This document shows, one piece after another, positions 38,036-50,276 of a stretch of 64,000 bases of DNA. The notes beneath the pieces are model-generated. The model saw only the letters and a list, made by a program, of their open reading frames with translations, was not told where the DNA came from and made no database searches. Where the stretch lies: contig NC_058340.1 in NCBI RefSeq assembly GCF_905475395.1, positions 72,890,181 to 72,954,180 of the forward strand. Reading direction: 5' to 3'. This DNA is from Chrysoperla carnea (taxonomy: Eukaryota; Arthropoda; Insecta; Neuroptera; Chrysopidae). The position numbers were made by a program, and so were the translations under genes. How positions within the stretch are numbered: the first letter of the stretch is position 1; each line of letters begins with the position of its first letter.

Positions 38036-38775
38036 TTATTTTACGCTCATTATAATCGGCATTTGTTCATTAAAAAGTAGGAATGTAACGAGGGTGTGTA
38101 GCGGTTGTGGCAAATATTTAGATTGCTCCTTTAACGAACGAGCATGGAGTCGTTCCTCGCTGACGTTGAAGGTTGTGATGTTGGTGTTGTTGTTAGGTTT
38201 CGCAACATCGAATTCAGCGAGAATTCCGCATCTACATTGCTTTTTACTGAACGAACAGTCGCGAACGACGTGGATGTGTTCCCATCCACTTGTGTCGTGC
38301 ACTGAGACCCACAATATCTGCCCCATGTAACTTGTGACTCTTTTTTCCAATTCCTTAAGAAGATAAGCAATTTCTCGTTTATTTCTGCATCGAAGTATTC
38401 GGTGCAGAATAAATGGTCTTCGAGACATTTCCTCTCTAAACTCTGCCATCCAGTTGCAGTTTCCTTGTCCTCTAGAGTTGTCCATACATTGTTGAAAATT
38501 TATATTGTCTTGGTTATTATCCGTTTGATTTGATGTTCCGGCGTTAACTTCTTCAAAGTTAAGAAGGATTTCGTCCAAAAGTTCTAGAATTCATTTGGAC
38601 TTTCAAAAACAACTCCAAAACAAGTTGGAAAAAACCAACATAGAAATACACGAAACATACCGTCAAGTTCCGGTGTTTCCACTCTGTCTATCGTTAATTC
38701 CAATAACGATTCACTTCTTTCGTTGTTTTCTTCATGCGTAGTTTTTTGTTTTCTTGTTGGTGGTTCGTCTGCCAT
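38036..38775 (-). CDS. Densovirus NS1-like endogenous viral locus (N-terminal part, two exons)
   Basis: Exon 1 is 38661-38775 and exon 2 is 38036-38583 on the minus strand, joined by a 77-nt intron with GTATGT donor and TTCTAG acceptor that keeps frame, giving about 220 residues. The distinctive stretch HIHVVRDC followed by CRC (about 38225-38285) resembles the conserved segment near the start of NS1 from insect parvoviruses (Densovirinae), from memory of that family. The helicase part of NS1 is absent, so it cannot be a full replication protein. Both exons are free of stops, which is unusual for an old viral insertion. A TATA/initiator pair lies upstream. Alternatives: a host gene sharing the motif by chance, or a gene built from a viral fragment. 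Confidence in a real ORF is high, in the viral origin moderate. Confidence 0.6.
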
Positions 38776-38825
38776 TTTAATGCTGTTTTATTTTTCACTT
38801 TACTTTAAACTATAGTTGTTGACTA

Positions 38826-38860
38826 TACTGTTTTATTTTTCTCACATGCTTTTTATATCA
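38826..38860 (-). promoter_or_regulatory. Candidate TATA box plus initiator for the NS1-like locus
   Basis: In minus sense, GATATAAAAAG (TATA near 38857-38850) is followed about 28 bases later by AACAGT (38831-38826), and the ATG follows about 50 bases further at 38775. CAGT initiators about 30 bases after a TATA box are usual in arthropod and densovirus promoters. Position-based inference only. Confidence 0.4.
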
Positions 38861-38898
38861 TTTTGCGAACAAAGAATAAATGAAAATTTAATAAATTT

Positions 38899-38947
38899 AA
38901 TGTAACGTGGGTGTGTAGCGGTTGTGGCAAATATTTAGATTGGTCCT
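38899..38947. repeat. Direct repeat of the NS1-like 3' coding segment
   Basis: About 49 bp here match 38082-38130 with some three or four differences (for example GTAACGTGGGTGTG versus GTAACGAGGGTGTG, then TAGCGGTTGTGGCAAATATT in both). The copy lies upstream of the promoter and reads as the same peptide piece, so the locus is flanked by a direct repeat of its own 3' part. Confidence 0.85.
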
Positions 38948-39619
38948 CTTTTTATTAAAATGATAGTTTTTGTTCCCTAATCTTTTTGTGAACCAATGAG
39001 AAGGCTTCAAATTTAGTGGAGAATAAATTTCAAAAATATCTCATCAATAAATTAACATACATGCCTTATGACTGAAAAATTAATCATAGGTTTAAAAAAC
39101 ACATAATCTTAAATTGAACTGTCAATTGTAACAACCAAGCCTTATTAGTAGTTTTTAGATAAATTTTTGACACACACTAAAATTTTAATACTATTGTAAT
39201 TTTTGTTATTCCATTTTCAAGGAAGGAAAACTCAGTGGCAATTATTTTACAAAAAAAAATTGCTTTAAAAAGAATCTGATAATAAAATAATTAAGGAATG
39301 TTGTTAATCTAATTATTAATTAAAGAAAATGAATTCAATTTTGAATTTAATCTAGAAATTACAACAAAATTTCTAAATAGAAAAAATAATAATTTGTAAA
39401 TAAGTAAATTCAAATTATATAAAATTTAGCAAAGAGAAAATTTATAGCATATTTTTCAAAAATATTTTGATTATGAATAGGAAGTAATCATACTTGTTCC
39501 GATTTGAATCATACTTAAATGATGATCTCGAAACATTATCGAATCTTGTTCTTGAAGACAACGTAATAATTTAAATATTATCGAAGAAAATAAATGAGAA
39601 CTCTAGGATATATCGAAAT

Positions 39620-40115
39620 AAATTTCGATTTTTGCCACAATTTCCTAGATCAGTTTTTTTGTATATTTAAAATACGTATTTTCGACTACCATGTAGTCAT
39701 CATCAGTAAGAATTGGCTAGTCTTGATTACTCTTATTATGAATGCTACTCTTTGCTAATTTGGTGGCGGACTGCACAAGTTAGATTTGTAATTTATTATT
39801 TTAAACGTCAAAAAATACTAGAATAGGCTTGCGCACAAGTATCATTCTCATTGGCCCAGCACTAGTCAGCTGATGGAAGTTGATTGGCTGGTGCCAATGA
39901 TACTACAATTTGACAGATACTGTGAACAGTATAAATTGTAGGTACACGAAAGTATCAGTCTGCAGTCCGCCACCAAATTAGCAAAGAGTAACATTCATAA
40001 TAAGAGTTATCACGACTAGCTAATTCTTACTGATGATGACTACTTGGTAGTCGAAAATACGTATTTTAAAAATACAAGAAACTGATCTAGGAAATTGGGG
40101 CAAAAATCGAAATTT
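39620..40115. mobile_element. Foldback MITE, 155-bp arms, 186-bp loop
   Basis: Left arm 39620-39774 (AAATTTCGATTTTTGCC to GGCGGACTGCA) is mirrored in 39961-40115 (TGCAGTCCGCC to GGCAAAAATCGAAATTT). The arms are equal in length with a few percent mismatch by eye. The loop holds a second inverted pair (GTATCATTCTCATTGGC with GCCAATGATAC). No coding. Confidence 0.92.
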
Positions 40116-43100
40116 ATAACGTATTCATTAAAAAGATCGTAATATTTCTCTGTTAACGAAACAAATTGACTACAACGGAGTTTCAGCCCTGTGGGCTTGG
40201 TGGATCAAACTACTAATATTGAAGGAAACATTGAGTATCAACTTGACTTCAGACTAATTTTGATAAGATCATGTTAGTATGAATGAGTGAATGTTTTGTT
40301 AACATATTAATCTCTCAGACCACTAGCAGTTGATTTAACGGAACAAGTATCCAAACTTTCGATTAATTCAACGTTATTTTAAGAATTGATTAAAAATACC
40401 CAAAAAAAAAACCAATAGTAAAAAAATTAAAAACATTCGATTCAGGTGCAATTGTAAACAATCAACTTTATGGCGCTGAATCGCATAGTTTGAATCGTAA
40501 AGTCTGCTGAAAACATTTTTAATAAATAATTCTGAAAAAAACCCTAAATAAATAAAATTATTAATATTTTAAATTTATAATCAGGAATATTTTACTCCAT
40601 TCAAATCTTGACAGGATGATTAAATACCGTGTGTCTCTTGACGGCAGTTTAACCGTGCCAAGAAAAAAAAAATTTTTTAATTTGAATGGAGAATTTTTAT
40701 AAATTGAATTTATCAAAATTGTTATGCAAAATCTCCGTGAAGGAGATTTTTCCCCTTTTATGTAAATTGAAATTGACTTTTACACGTTTATGAATTCATA
40801 AAAACTCTAGTAAATAATAAAATAGCTAAATTTTAGGCAAATTAATCAGCCATTGATTTATCCACCTTAAACTCGACTAGTTGTTATATACTCGTCATTC
40901 GTGTAGAAGGGCCTTAAAATATTAAAATTTCAAAAAATTTTCAAAATTTTTTTCTGTATATAAAAAAAAAAGAGGATGAACCAGTTACTGCCAATTTTAA
41001 TAAAGATATTTATCTATAAAGTGTTTGATCAATATAGATCATTGATTATTGATAATATTCTTGCCGCTGAGACTGTTTTATTTGTTATAATTATTTTTTA
41101 TTAATCTCAATCACAGATGTCCATACTGAGTTTAAATCACTGACTTACTAATAATCTTAAGTTTCTATTAGAAACGGTATTCATTGAATTTAAGGTACCA
41201 TTTTCGAAATTGGGTATCGATTTCTTACGTGGGGATAGATAAACAAGATTATTTCTATAGAAATATTAATTATAAGCAAGACTATTTAAAAAAAAAAGTT
41301 CCATAGAAACAAAACTCCTCAATTAAACATGACGATCGTGAAATGGCCTTCCTATGTTCGATAAATTTACGGACTTGGATCAAAAATCTTCAACTTAATA
41401 TGAAATACTAAAGATCGATAAAGTTCTACAAGTATCGAGAAATTTCTTCGTGACGTTACGAAATTCCTTTGGTCACACATTTAGATCTTTATCCGTTTGT
41501 TCAAAAATTTCACCTGAATTTTCTTATTTATTTTTGACTCTCCCCCACGGTTTCCCTGACTTTCGTGTATTGTGCTCAGCAAGAGATACTTTTAACATTC
41601 AATCATTGTCAGCGTTTTAAATTTAATATGAACATCTGTGGATACTAATACAAATTAAAAAAATCATGTTAAATTAATTATATTATAATTATTAATTAAT
41701 ACTAATTATTACTAAATATGATTATTATTATTATTAACATTTAAAAAAAAACACACACATTTTTGATATTCATTATTCCATCCTAGTTTTATTTTGAAAA
41801 ATATTTGTTTAAATCAGTGCTATTTAATAATTTGAGAGTTTAAATCAATGAAACCATTTATAATGGTTTGTGAAATCACTAGATGGCACCATTTATAGTA
41901 GTGGTTTGTGTCTTAATTAAAATCAAATATTTTTCAAAATATGATATGTAATTATTAATTATTGTTATTATATTTCGTACTTACCAATTTCGAAATTTTT
42001 TTCGTATTCACTTTTTATAGTATAAAATTTATTGAAAATGACGAAAAAAAGAAGAAAAATCATGTATATGAATGAAAAAGACAAAAAATGTATTTGCCAT
42101 AAAAGGTTTATTAAAGCAAAGGGGAAATTTCGTCTACGAGTAATTTTGAATTTTATGAAGATTGAATAAATTAATTGATTACGAATCAGATATCGCTATT
42201 TGAATCTTTATTTTTAAAAAACTTCATGGGCTGATATGTTTTCGAAATAATTAGGAATTCGAAAACTAAAATACTTAACCTATCGCTATTAATTTGGTAC
42301 CACACAGAACAGTGCAGTGATTTAAAAAAAAAATCAAGAATTACGCCCAATGCTCCGTAAGCCAATCGTATAAAGAAATCGCGATTATCTGTGTTGAAAT
42401 AGACTAAGAAAATTATATTCATTAAAATCAGAGACCATCATGTTCGATTTTCTTGAATTTTTAAAAGGTATTTTTTAATGTTACGTTTGTCGCTTTTAAG
42501 ATACTTCCCATGGAGTTTTTTCGAAATGATCTAGAAACATAATCTACAATGACTTGGGAGACAAGAACAACAGAAATTTATAAAATTCGGGAAAAGTTTT
42601 GTATATTCGTTTTATATAATTTTTCATAAATCAAATTCTGATTAAATTTTTATAATTTCACGGATTCTGAATTAACTTCCAAATAAAGAAGGGAATCCAA
42701 CAAATATATTCCTACTTAATAAATCTTTTTAATCAGAATCTTACTCGTAAAAAATTATGCATTTAACTTAACGAAATAAAATTTTAAGGTATAATGTCCC
42801 CAATTGGTTTCGTTTATTTCAGTTTGTTTTTCGAATAACAACTGTCAAAAAACCAGACACATAAAATAGCTTAAATAAACCAAAAAAAACTATTAAACTA
42901 AAAATATATTAATTAATCTTATCTTGATTATTATCACACTAAAAAAAATCTTTATATTAATTAACTAATTAATTAAAACTAATTTGTAATTACGTTTAAT
43001 TTTCTATTAAAAAAAAAATGAAACTAAGTGTAAAAAAAATGTGATGGTGACCTAACCGGTGCGTAGATATTCTCCAAAAATTAAAAAGAAAAATAATCAT

Positions 43101-43319
43101 CGTATATTGTCTCGGTCATTTACGTGTTTTTAGGACATAGTACAATAAAATTTAATATCTATAAGGAAAAAATTTTTGCATCGTTGAAATTTGTCAATTT
43201 TGGAGCTGAAAAGTCGAATAAAAAAGCGGCAATGTGCAAAATTACTTTAGCTACAACTTTAATCCGAATTTTGTTTTTATTGAGTTTTCTTGTAATTTGT
43301 TAAAGAACTGATTTTATTT

Positions 43320-43985
43320 TAAATCCCCCAAAAAGGGGATTAAGCTTCCCGGCCCCCTTATTCCGGGACATTCCAGGAAATTGTGAAGCCGACGAGCTTG
43401 CCAGAAATGGCACAATACTACCGGACACAAGCATCAATAAATACCCGGGAGTTCCATTTGCGAACTGCAAGCTACTCCTGAAAGAGGATATTCTAAAAAA
43501 GGCCAATCTTAGATGGAGGGAACAACTTACTTGTGGTACTACAAGACAGATATGGTCTGAGTACAATCGCAGGCGTTCCGAAGTTCTCATATCACTTCCA
43601 AGGGCCTCTGTTCGCTAAGTTGTTGCGGCTATCACAGGACACTGGCTGGGCGGCAAGCATGCTGAACGCTTGTGCCTGGCAGTGTATCACGACTACTGCA
43701 GGAGCTGTCACAGTGGTGACGAGGAGAAGGCAATGTCTCATCGTCTCTGTCACTGCCCAGCTCTTGTCATGAGAAGATGGACTTACTTGAGCCAGCCTCT
43801 CTTTGAAGACCTCTCCGACCTAAAGTCAGTCGAAGTCAAAGCCCTCTTGCTGTTCTAAAACAGCTCCAAATGGTTCATGGAGTAGTGGCTGGGGATGGGC
43901 CAACCCATTTACGGTATCACAACGGACCCTATGGTCTAAGTGTGTCCCACCCCCAGGACAGCCACTCTAACCTAACCTCCCCCCC
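43320..43985 (+). pseudogene. RNase H/C-terminal relic of a Jockey/R1-like non-LTR retrotransposon
   Basis: One frame reads PGH, then (after a deletion) EADELARNG, the end of the RNase H domain, continuing to [29 protein letters not shown], an in-frame stop at 43616-43618, [44 protein letters not shown]. The last part is the Cys/His-rich segment after RNase H. The 3' end is AGCCACTCTAACCTAACC followed by a C run. GC content is clearly higher than the surroundings, marking recent arrival. Reverse transcriptase is missing. Confidence 0.85.
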
Positions 43986-45157
43986 CCTGAGTAGTTGATT
44001 TTTCGCTACGATGTTGTAACAAACAATTAAACAACTGTACCAAAATTCAAAGATGTATCACTTTTTTCCTTATTATCACGATTTTTTAAATAATTTTATT
44101 GTACCAGAGTATTGTAATTATAAAATTGTAGATCATGCGCAGCTCTAGTAATGTAGAACCATAAAGAATATAAAAAAGAAAAATTAAAAAAAAAAAATTC
44201 ATACAACTATAAGTACAGCGTATAATATTAATTTCGAATAGATAAATATTTTTTATATTGATTTTTTATTTTGAAACAAAAAAATGAATAATTTTTGTGT
44301 ATTAATTTTGTGTCAATTTTATGATTTTCTAGTAAATTTTATATCCTACATAAAAAAATAGAATTATAAATAAATATTGTGGAAATAATGTAAAAAAAAT
44401 CTGATGGATGATAAATATGACGAAAATAAAAAAAAATATTTGTACAATAAAAAATACTAAAATGTTTTTCCTTTGATTTTCATTCAATAACTTTCAGCCC
44501 TTTTTAAAATTTTTCCTATAGATAAAAATTAGGAGTAATGCTCGGCATTACTGAAGTTTCACACTTTTTAGAGCATAAATTTTTAACCATTCGCACCCTA
44601 ACTGTAGTATCCGATCGATGGTTAAGAATTTTGCCTTCGAACATGTTTTATCCGATATTTCGTGATAAATTTTTATCGTGGACTGTGTATTAAATTATAC
44701 CTACCTTAGAGAGATTCCTTGATGGGTAGATCAATAGTCTTCGTAGGCCTTAAGTCAAAAAATTCGTGATTTGAGTTACGTTGGGCTTTTGAGATACAGG
44801 AGTCAAAGTTCTGAAATTCATTGGTATAAGTATGGCGTAATATTCGTCTAACGAGGTAAGCTATTGGTAGGTTTTTAAAGTCAAGGCCTCGTTCAATGAG
44901 GTGCACGATAGTAAAAAATTTTTTCCGGTAATTTTATAAATTTATTGAATCCGTTGTTTGGCGTCCTTTTGGAATTTTTGAGCGACTTCTCTTTAGGAAT
45001 AGATATAAAGCTTCCAAGGTGTAAATAATTATCTATGTTTTAAGCCCCTCCCAGATTATATCGAAAACTCTATATATGTTTTTTTTTGACTAAGTGCCTG
45101 TGAAGGCGCAGGAATTGAATGGAAAAAGATATATTAAAATGCTTTTTTGAAAAGTTT

Positions 45158-45163
45158 TTTATT
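45158..45163 (-). terminator. Candidate polyadenylation signal of the FBF1-like gene
   Basis: AATAAA in minus sense lies about 82 nt after the stop of the short last exon, supporting that exon as the 3' end. Confidence 0.4.
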
Positions 45164-45244
45164 TTACTTGAAATTATTTATATCAAAAAGTGTACAAAAA
45201 TATTATGGCCTAGCCATTTTATCACTTAAAAAAAATTTACAAAA

Positions 45245-48200
45245 TTATTTTTCTACATCTTCTGAATATTTAATTTTATTTAAATCAATGTCGATATTAT
45301 TCTGAAAAGAAATAAATGAAAAGTTTATTAATTTGAATTCCTTGAGGTCAATAAATCTAGATTTCTAATTTATATTGAAAGTGAAAACTTCTATAGACAA
45401 TTTTTGGTAGGTAAAATCTTATAGATTCGCGTCAGCAATGCTACGTCATCATCATCATCGTCAGCAACATGCTATCAATATAGCTACAGATATAACACCA
45501 TAAACCTAGGAAACTAAAACTTTTTTCAATCGAAAAAACGTCATCCTTGTAATAATAATTAAGGCTGTACAATTAACTACTAACTAAGTAATTCTGATCT
45601 TTGGTAACTTCTGATTACTGTTCATAGATGGCGATACTTATGATTTGTAATAAAAATTATTTAAAACACATTTCTTCCGAAGTTTTAAGTTTTCACTTCC
45701 GTCGGCAGTCCCCATGATTGGCTATTTTTTTATACAACTTGTAATGTTGTTGAAAACTAACTTGGAGTTATCTAAACTATTTGCAAAACTAATTTTAATC
45801 GCATATCTTTAGAAATCTTTTAAATAGTGAATTTAGAGTTTCGCTACTAAAATAATACAGATAATTTTTTGATTTACTCACTAGATAAAGTGTAGACCGC
45901 TTACCCGTACAAAAGTTGATTCAATTTCATCCAATAACTTATCTTTACTAAACTCGTTTGAATGAACGCCACTAGAACATGTCGGGCATGGCTCATTACC
46001 TCCTGCCCCTCGATGTAATGCAATACGCTCTTTTGATATTAACACTTTGTCTTCAGCTAACTTCTTTTCACGTAATCGCAAGGAAGCCATTTGATTTTGT
46101 AAACTTTTATGCTGTTCATTATATTTCATTTCCAACATTTTTGATTCATTTAACATTTGCGCAGCTTCATCTTTTTTACGTTCACATTGCTTTAGCATGT
46201 TGTTTAGGTCATCTTCACGTTTTAATAATCTTCGTTCCTATAAAAATTTTAACTGCAAAGTTTAGTTCTAAATATATTTTTATTATCGAGAAACAAAGAA
46301 GTGTAGGTGTAACAAGGCAAAAATGAGGTGTGTACTTGGTTAAGCCAAAGGGGGTGGTATTGTATACCGACGAATCTAAGGTAGAGAGGAAGAAGGTAGG
46401 TTGTGGAGTTTTCTCAATTTCATTGGAGCGTGTATTAAGTAGAAATTTATTTACGAGGTATGTGAATGTATAAGACTGAATACTCTCACGTGCAGCGACA
46501 TTGCTAAACTCGTCGACAGCCAAGCATCGATAAAATCCTTCAGCTGGGTCTACTTAACCTTAAAGGTAGCATAGGACTACCGAAAGTCCTTAAATAAGCT
46601 GGTGGAACAATTGATTGTAAACCTGGTATGGATACCAGGTGACAGGAACATTCCAGTACAAGGCTGCCGAACGCAAACATCAATAGTCATCCGGAAATTT
46701 CGTTTACAAACTGAAAGTTGCTCCTGGAAGAGCTTAGCTTGCTCTGAATGAAGAGATGGGCTAGAAGCTTCCTTCGTGGATTGTCTGGATTCATCAATTC
46801 TTTCAAATGACGTACTTACAGTGGATTGTAATGATTGCCTTTCAATTTCAATCTGTCGCCGTTCTTCAGCCAGTTTATTACGTTCTTCGGTAGCTAATTC
46901 AATTGCATTTTGGGCAGCTTTAATTGCTGCATCAACTTCCGTACGAGATTTTAACACTTCATAATTATTGTCATTTTTCAATTTCCCTTCTGTTTCTAAA
47001 CGAGATTTTTCTGCAGCTAAAGTTAAACGCGCCTCTAATATCTGAGCATTTAATTTTTCATTCTCTTCGAGTGCTTCTTGTTTCATTTTCTGTAAATCAA
47101 GAAAAGTTTAGTAGACCGCTTTAATAAGCGAAAAGAAAACTTTATATTACGTCAATATAAGCGCGTTCTCGATCGAATAATTCTTTCATTCGTATTGATT
47201 CACGTTCTAGAGCAGCTTCTCTAGCTGCAAAGTTAGCTTCACGATTTTCAAAAGTCCATTTTGATTCGTTTACAATTAAATTCTGTTCGTTTAGTTTCGA
47301 TTCTAACGATTCAACTAATAACATTAACTTTGATCGATCATTTTCCAAAATTTTATTTTGATTTTCAGTTTTATCAAGCAAACCTGTGGAATATGTATAA
47401 TTTTGAGTGTTGAGAAAACATTATTGGTCGCCAAAAATTTAAACTTACTTTGTAATTGTTTTTCCCTTATTTTCAATTCATTTTCTTTCGTAAATATTTG
47501 CATATCAAATTGATTTTTCAACATATTTTGTATTTCTAACATATCAATTGATTTATTTTCGAACTTGTCTAGTGCCTCCTTCAATAAATTATTTATGGAA
47601 TTATAATCAGTTACAATTAAATGTTCGTTCATTTTACATTTTCGTATATTCTCAATCACTTTTGTATGTTCTAAATTCAATGTATCGATCATTGATTGGT
47701 AATGTTCATTGATACTTTTGATTTCATTACGATGATCTTGTTCTAATTTGTCTAATTTTTCTGTAAATTTTTTTTCATGTAATTCGAGTTGATTCTCATA
47801 CATTTGAATTTGTTCATTGTAATATTGTTTAATTCGTTCGATTTCTAATTTAAATATTGATTCGTTTGATGATAATGAGTCTTCGAGGATTTCTATACGT
47901 TTCCTGTTTGAAAATGAACAAAAACATTTAAATTATCTTTCGAATTATATTTCTATGCGGAAATGAGAAGTTTTCTATCACAATGCTTCGAAAATCTTGA
48001 ATTGCGTGACATAAAGAGTAGGTATTCGAAACATAATAGGGTATTCTACTATTTTTGAAAAAGAACTTCAAAATGTTGATTTTGCTAATAAAAAGCCACC
48101 AAAAATTTATTTCGGAAAAATACACACTCTTTCTTGCCAAAAACTTAAATTCAATTTTAAATCTTTTTTAAACTGTAAAAAACGCGGGCATGCAAATTGA

Positions 48201-49887
48201 TGACGTAATATCGGTATCATTACACGAAATAACACAAATAAGTTTGACAGATATATTCATAGACATCTGATTTTAATAAATATAAATACTTATTATCTAT
48301 GTATATATATATTATACCCAGCTGTCTACACTGAACTAATTGATGGTCTATGGCTCATACCGATATGACATCAAAGCAGGGCTTGCCCGCGTTTTAGATC
48401 ACGTGATATACAATTTAAAAATTACGATTTTTAATTTTAATATTTTAAAAGAAAAATGTGCTTTTATGACTCAAAATCAGAATATTTAAGTACATTTTTA
48501 CATAAATTTTAACTTTTTTCAAATTTCATGATTTATTTTTGACTAACGATAATACCCTATTACAGGGTATAAAAAGAAAAACTTACTTATAACTATTTTC
48601 CAACATTAAATGTTCATTAGAATGATGAATTTTCATTTCTTCAATAAATGCATGATCCATTTGCATTTCAGGTACATCTTTTGGAATATTTTCTTTCCAA
48701 ATATTTGATTTTTGTTGATCTGTTAGCGTTGATGTTGACGATAAAACTAACATTTGCATTTGTTCATTAATTTTCATTTGTTGATTAATGATTTGATCAT
48801 CAATCGATTTCTTATAATTCGTTATGTGCTCGTTAAATAATTTATTAAAATTGTTTTGCTGTTTTTCAATCGCTTCTGATTGTCGAGTTTCAATTTCCAT
48901 TAAACGTTTTTCAAATTGTTTTAATTGCATCATTAAAAGTAATTGTGATTCTTGTTGATGTAAAACTGATAAGGAAGAACTTGATTGGTCCGATTTGAGT
49001 GGATTATCTTGTGGCAACTTGATTGTAGTATCAATTTTTTCAGTCTCAATTTCAATTTTCTTCTCAGGCTTTGGAATATCACTTGTCGTAGGAATGTTAC
49101 TTGTTGTCAAAGGCTTAGGAACAACAGAAGGTTTTGATCCTGCAGCCAACCAATCAGGTAAATTATCCGATTTTTCAACTTTAGCATCACCTATTTTTAC
49201 TGGTTCAATCACTTCAGGTTTTTGTGTTTTCACTGGCGAGGAAAATAATCCTAACGGATCGCCTACAGCCGAATTTCTTCGAGGTCTTCGTGAGCTCATT
49301 GTGCGTGTGATATTCGATTCGGATTTAGCAGGAGCTGATGGTGGATGAAGAATCGAAGTAGGAGGTGAACTTTTAACTCCAAATAATTCACTTAAAATAT
49401 TTTCCTTTTTCGATCGATTTATGGCCGATTTTGGTTTTTCGCTTGTGTCCTTGATATCATCTGAAATAGAGAATAATTATACAGATTATGAGTCCTTTCA
49501 AGACTCAATTTAGGTATATTTTACCCGGCTGTCAAGGAGAAAGAAATACTTTCGATAGAAGTAAGTTTCGATATAATTTCCATCAGTATAATTACCTAAA
49601 ATGTTATCACTTTCAGTCTCATGAAATCGTAAATTTTTTGCATCCATTTTTCTATCATTGTCATCACTTAGTAGCCAATTAAACTGATCCGTTTTCGGTT
49701 TACTAATAGTATTTTGATTATCATCATATATATTTGATTCAGACTTTGATTTATTTCCGATATTTTCTTGTGTACCTTTTAGAAAATCCGTTTCGATCTC
49801 TAAATCATCTTCATCATCCATAATATCTACATTTTCACTACTATTTAATAGATCCGAATAAAAATTCGACATTCCCAACACAAACAA
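45245..49887 (-). CDS. Fas-binding factor 1 (FBF1/Albatross)-like coiled-coil protein
   Basis: Seven minus-strand exons with matching phase: 49596-49887, 48587-49460, 47449-47903, 47151-47383, 46820-47089, 45905-46237, 45245-45301, about 837 residues. The acidic N-terminus is disordered. Residues ~98-190 carry SRRPRRNSAVGDPLGLF and DNLPDWLA, short motifs like those before the coiled coil of FBF1. The rest is nearly continuous coiled coil (Glu/Lys/Gln-rich heptads), with a CPTCSSG motif late in exon 6. FBF1 sits on transition fibres at the base of cilia and on centrioles (family knowledge). The start may be Met at 49887 or the next Met at 49872. The last exon (18 codons) has a good acceptor; without it the frame ends at 45881. 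The donor at 47150 (GTAATA) is the weakest junction. Confidence 0.75.
46320..46745 (+). pseudogene. RNase H relic of a non-LTR element in an FBF1-like intron
   Basis: On the plus strand, opposite to the host gene, frames read VLYTDESK and VGCGVFS (start of RNase H), then VDSQASIKS, then LVWIPGDRNIPVQG. The YTDxSK ... DSQA ... WxPG order is that of the RNase H domain of Jockey/R1-type elements. Stops and frame changes separate the parts. It fills most of the intron 46238-46819. Confidence 0.75.
47904..48586 (-). other. FBF1-like intron containing a small inverted-repeat element
   Basis: Apart from the inverted pair 48177-48398, an outer short pair (TAATAGGGTATTC at 48036, ATACCCTATTAC at 48552) may bound a larger element. 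No coding sequence is supported. Confidence 0.45.
48177..48398. mobile_element. Small MITE-like element, ~38-bp inverted repeats
   Basis: AAACGCGGGCATGC and TGACGTAATATCGGTA (48177-48215) are mirrored by TACCGATATGACATCA and GGCTTGCCCGCGTTTT (48359-48398). A related word (GACATCATAGTACGGGCTTG) occurs alone at 36350. No coding. Confidence 0.55.
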
Positions 49888-50276
49888 TTTTTGTTTTCAA
49901 CGAAATTTTAAATATGAATTGTTGAGTGAAGGCGAACTTATTTAATGAACATTTCAAAAAATGTACTTTTTTACGAAATCATTGAAAAGTTTTCGATTCA
50001 TCTAGCCCGTTTTTTAAATTTATTTTTTAGATATTAGAGACAAACTTATAGTAATACTAAAAAAATTATGTATAAAATGTTTGTTTTTGAATCATTGTTG
50101 CCTAGTTACCGATATGCCGATACTTCACTTGGTAACATCAATAACAACTGTTTGAATTTGAAAATTTACTTTACAGTTTTTAAAACAATTAGTTTAGTAG
50201 TTTAATTTTTAAAAACTTTGTTAATTATTTATCAAATTTTGATACAAATCTAAAAAACAGCAATAATTGAAATCCT

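Larger units (their letters stand above)
38948..45244. other. Intergenic region between the NS1-like locus and the FBF1-like gene
   Basis: AT-rich, with the foldback element 39620-40115 and the non-LTR relic 43320-43985. The minus-strand frame at 44706-44906 (66 residues) has ordinary amino-acid composition but I recognise nothing in it and do not call it a gene. The remainder shows only A/T tracts and a local repeat of ACCATTTATA words near 41850. Confidence 0.55.

Noticed and set aside
45979-46326. Plus-strand hydrophobic open frame of 115 residues
   Set aside because: Antisense shadow of an FBF1-like coiled-coil exon; hydrophobicity is the usual reflection of Lys/Glu-rich codons.
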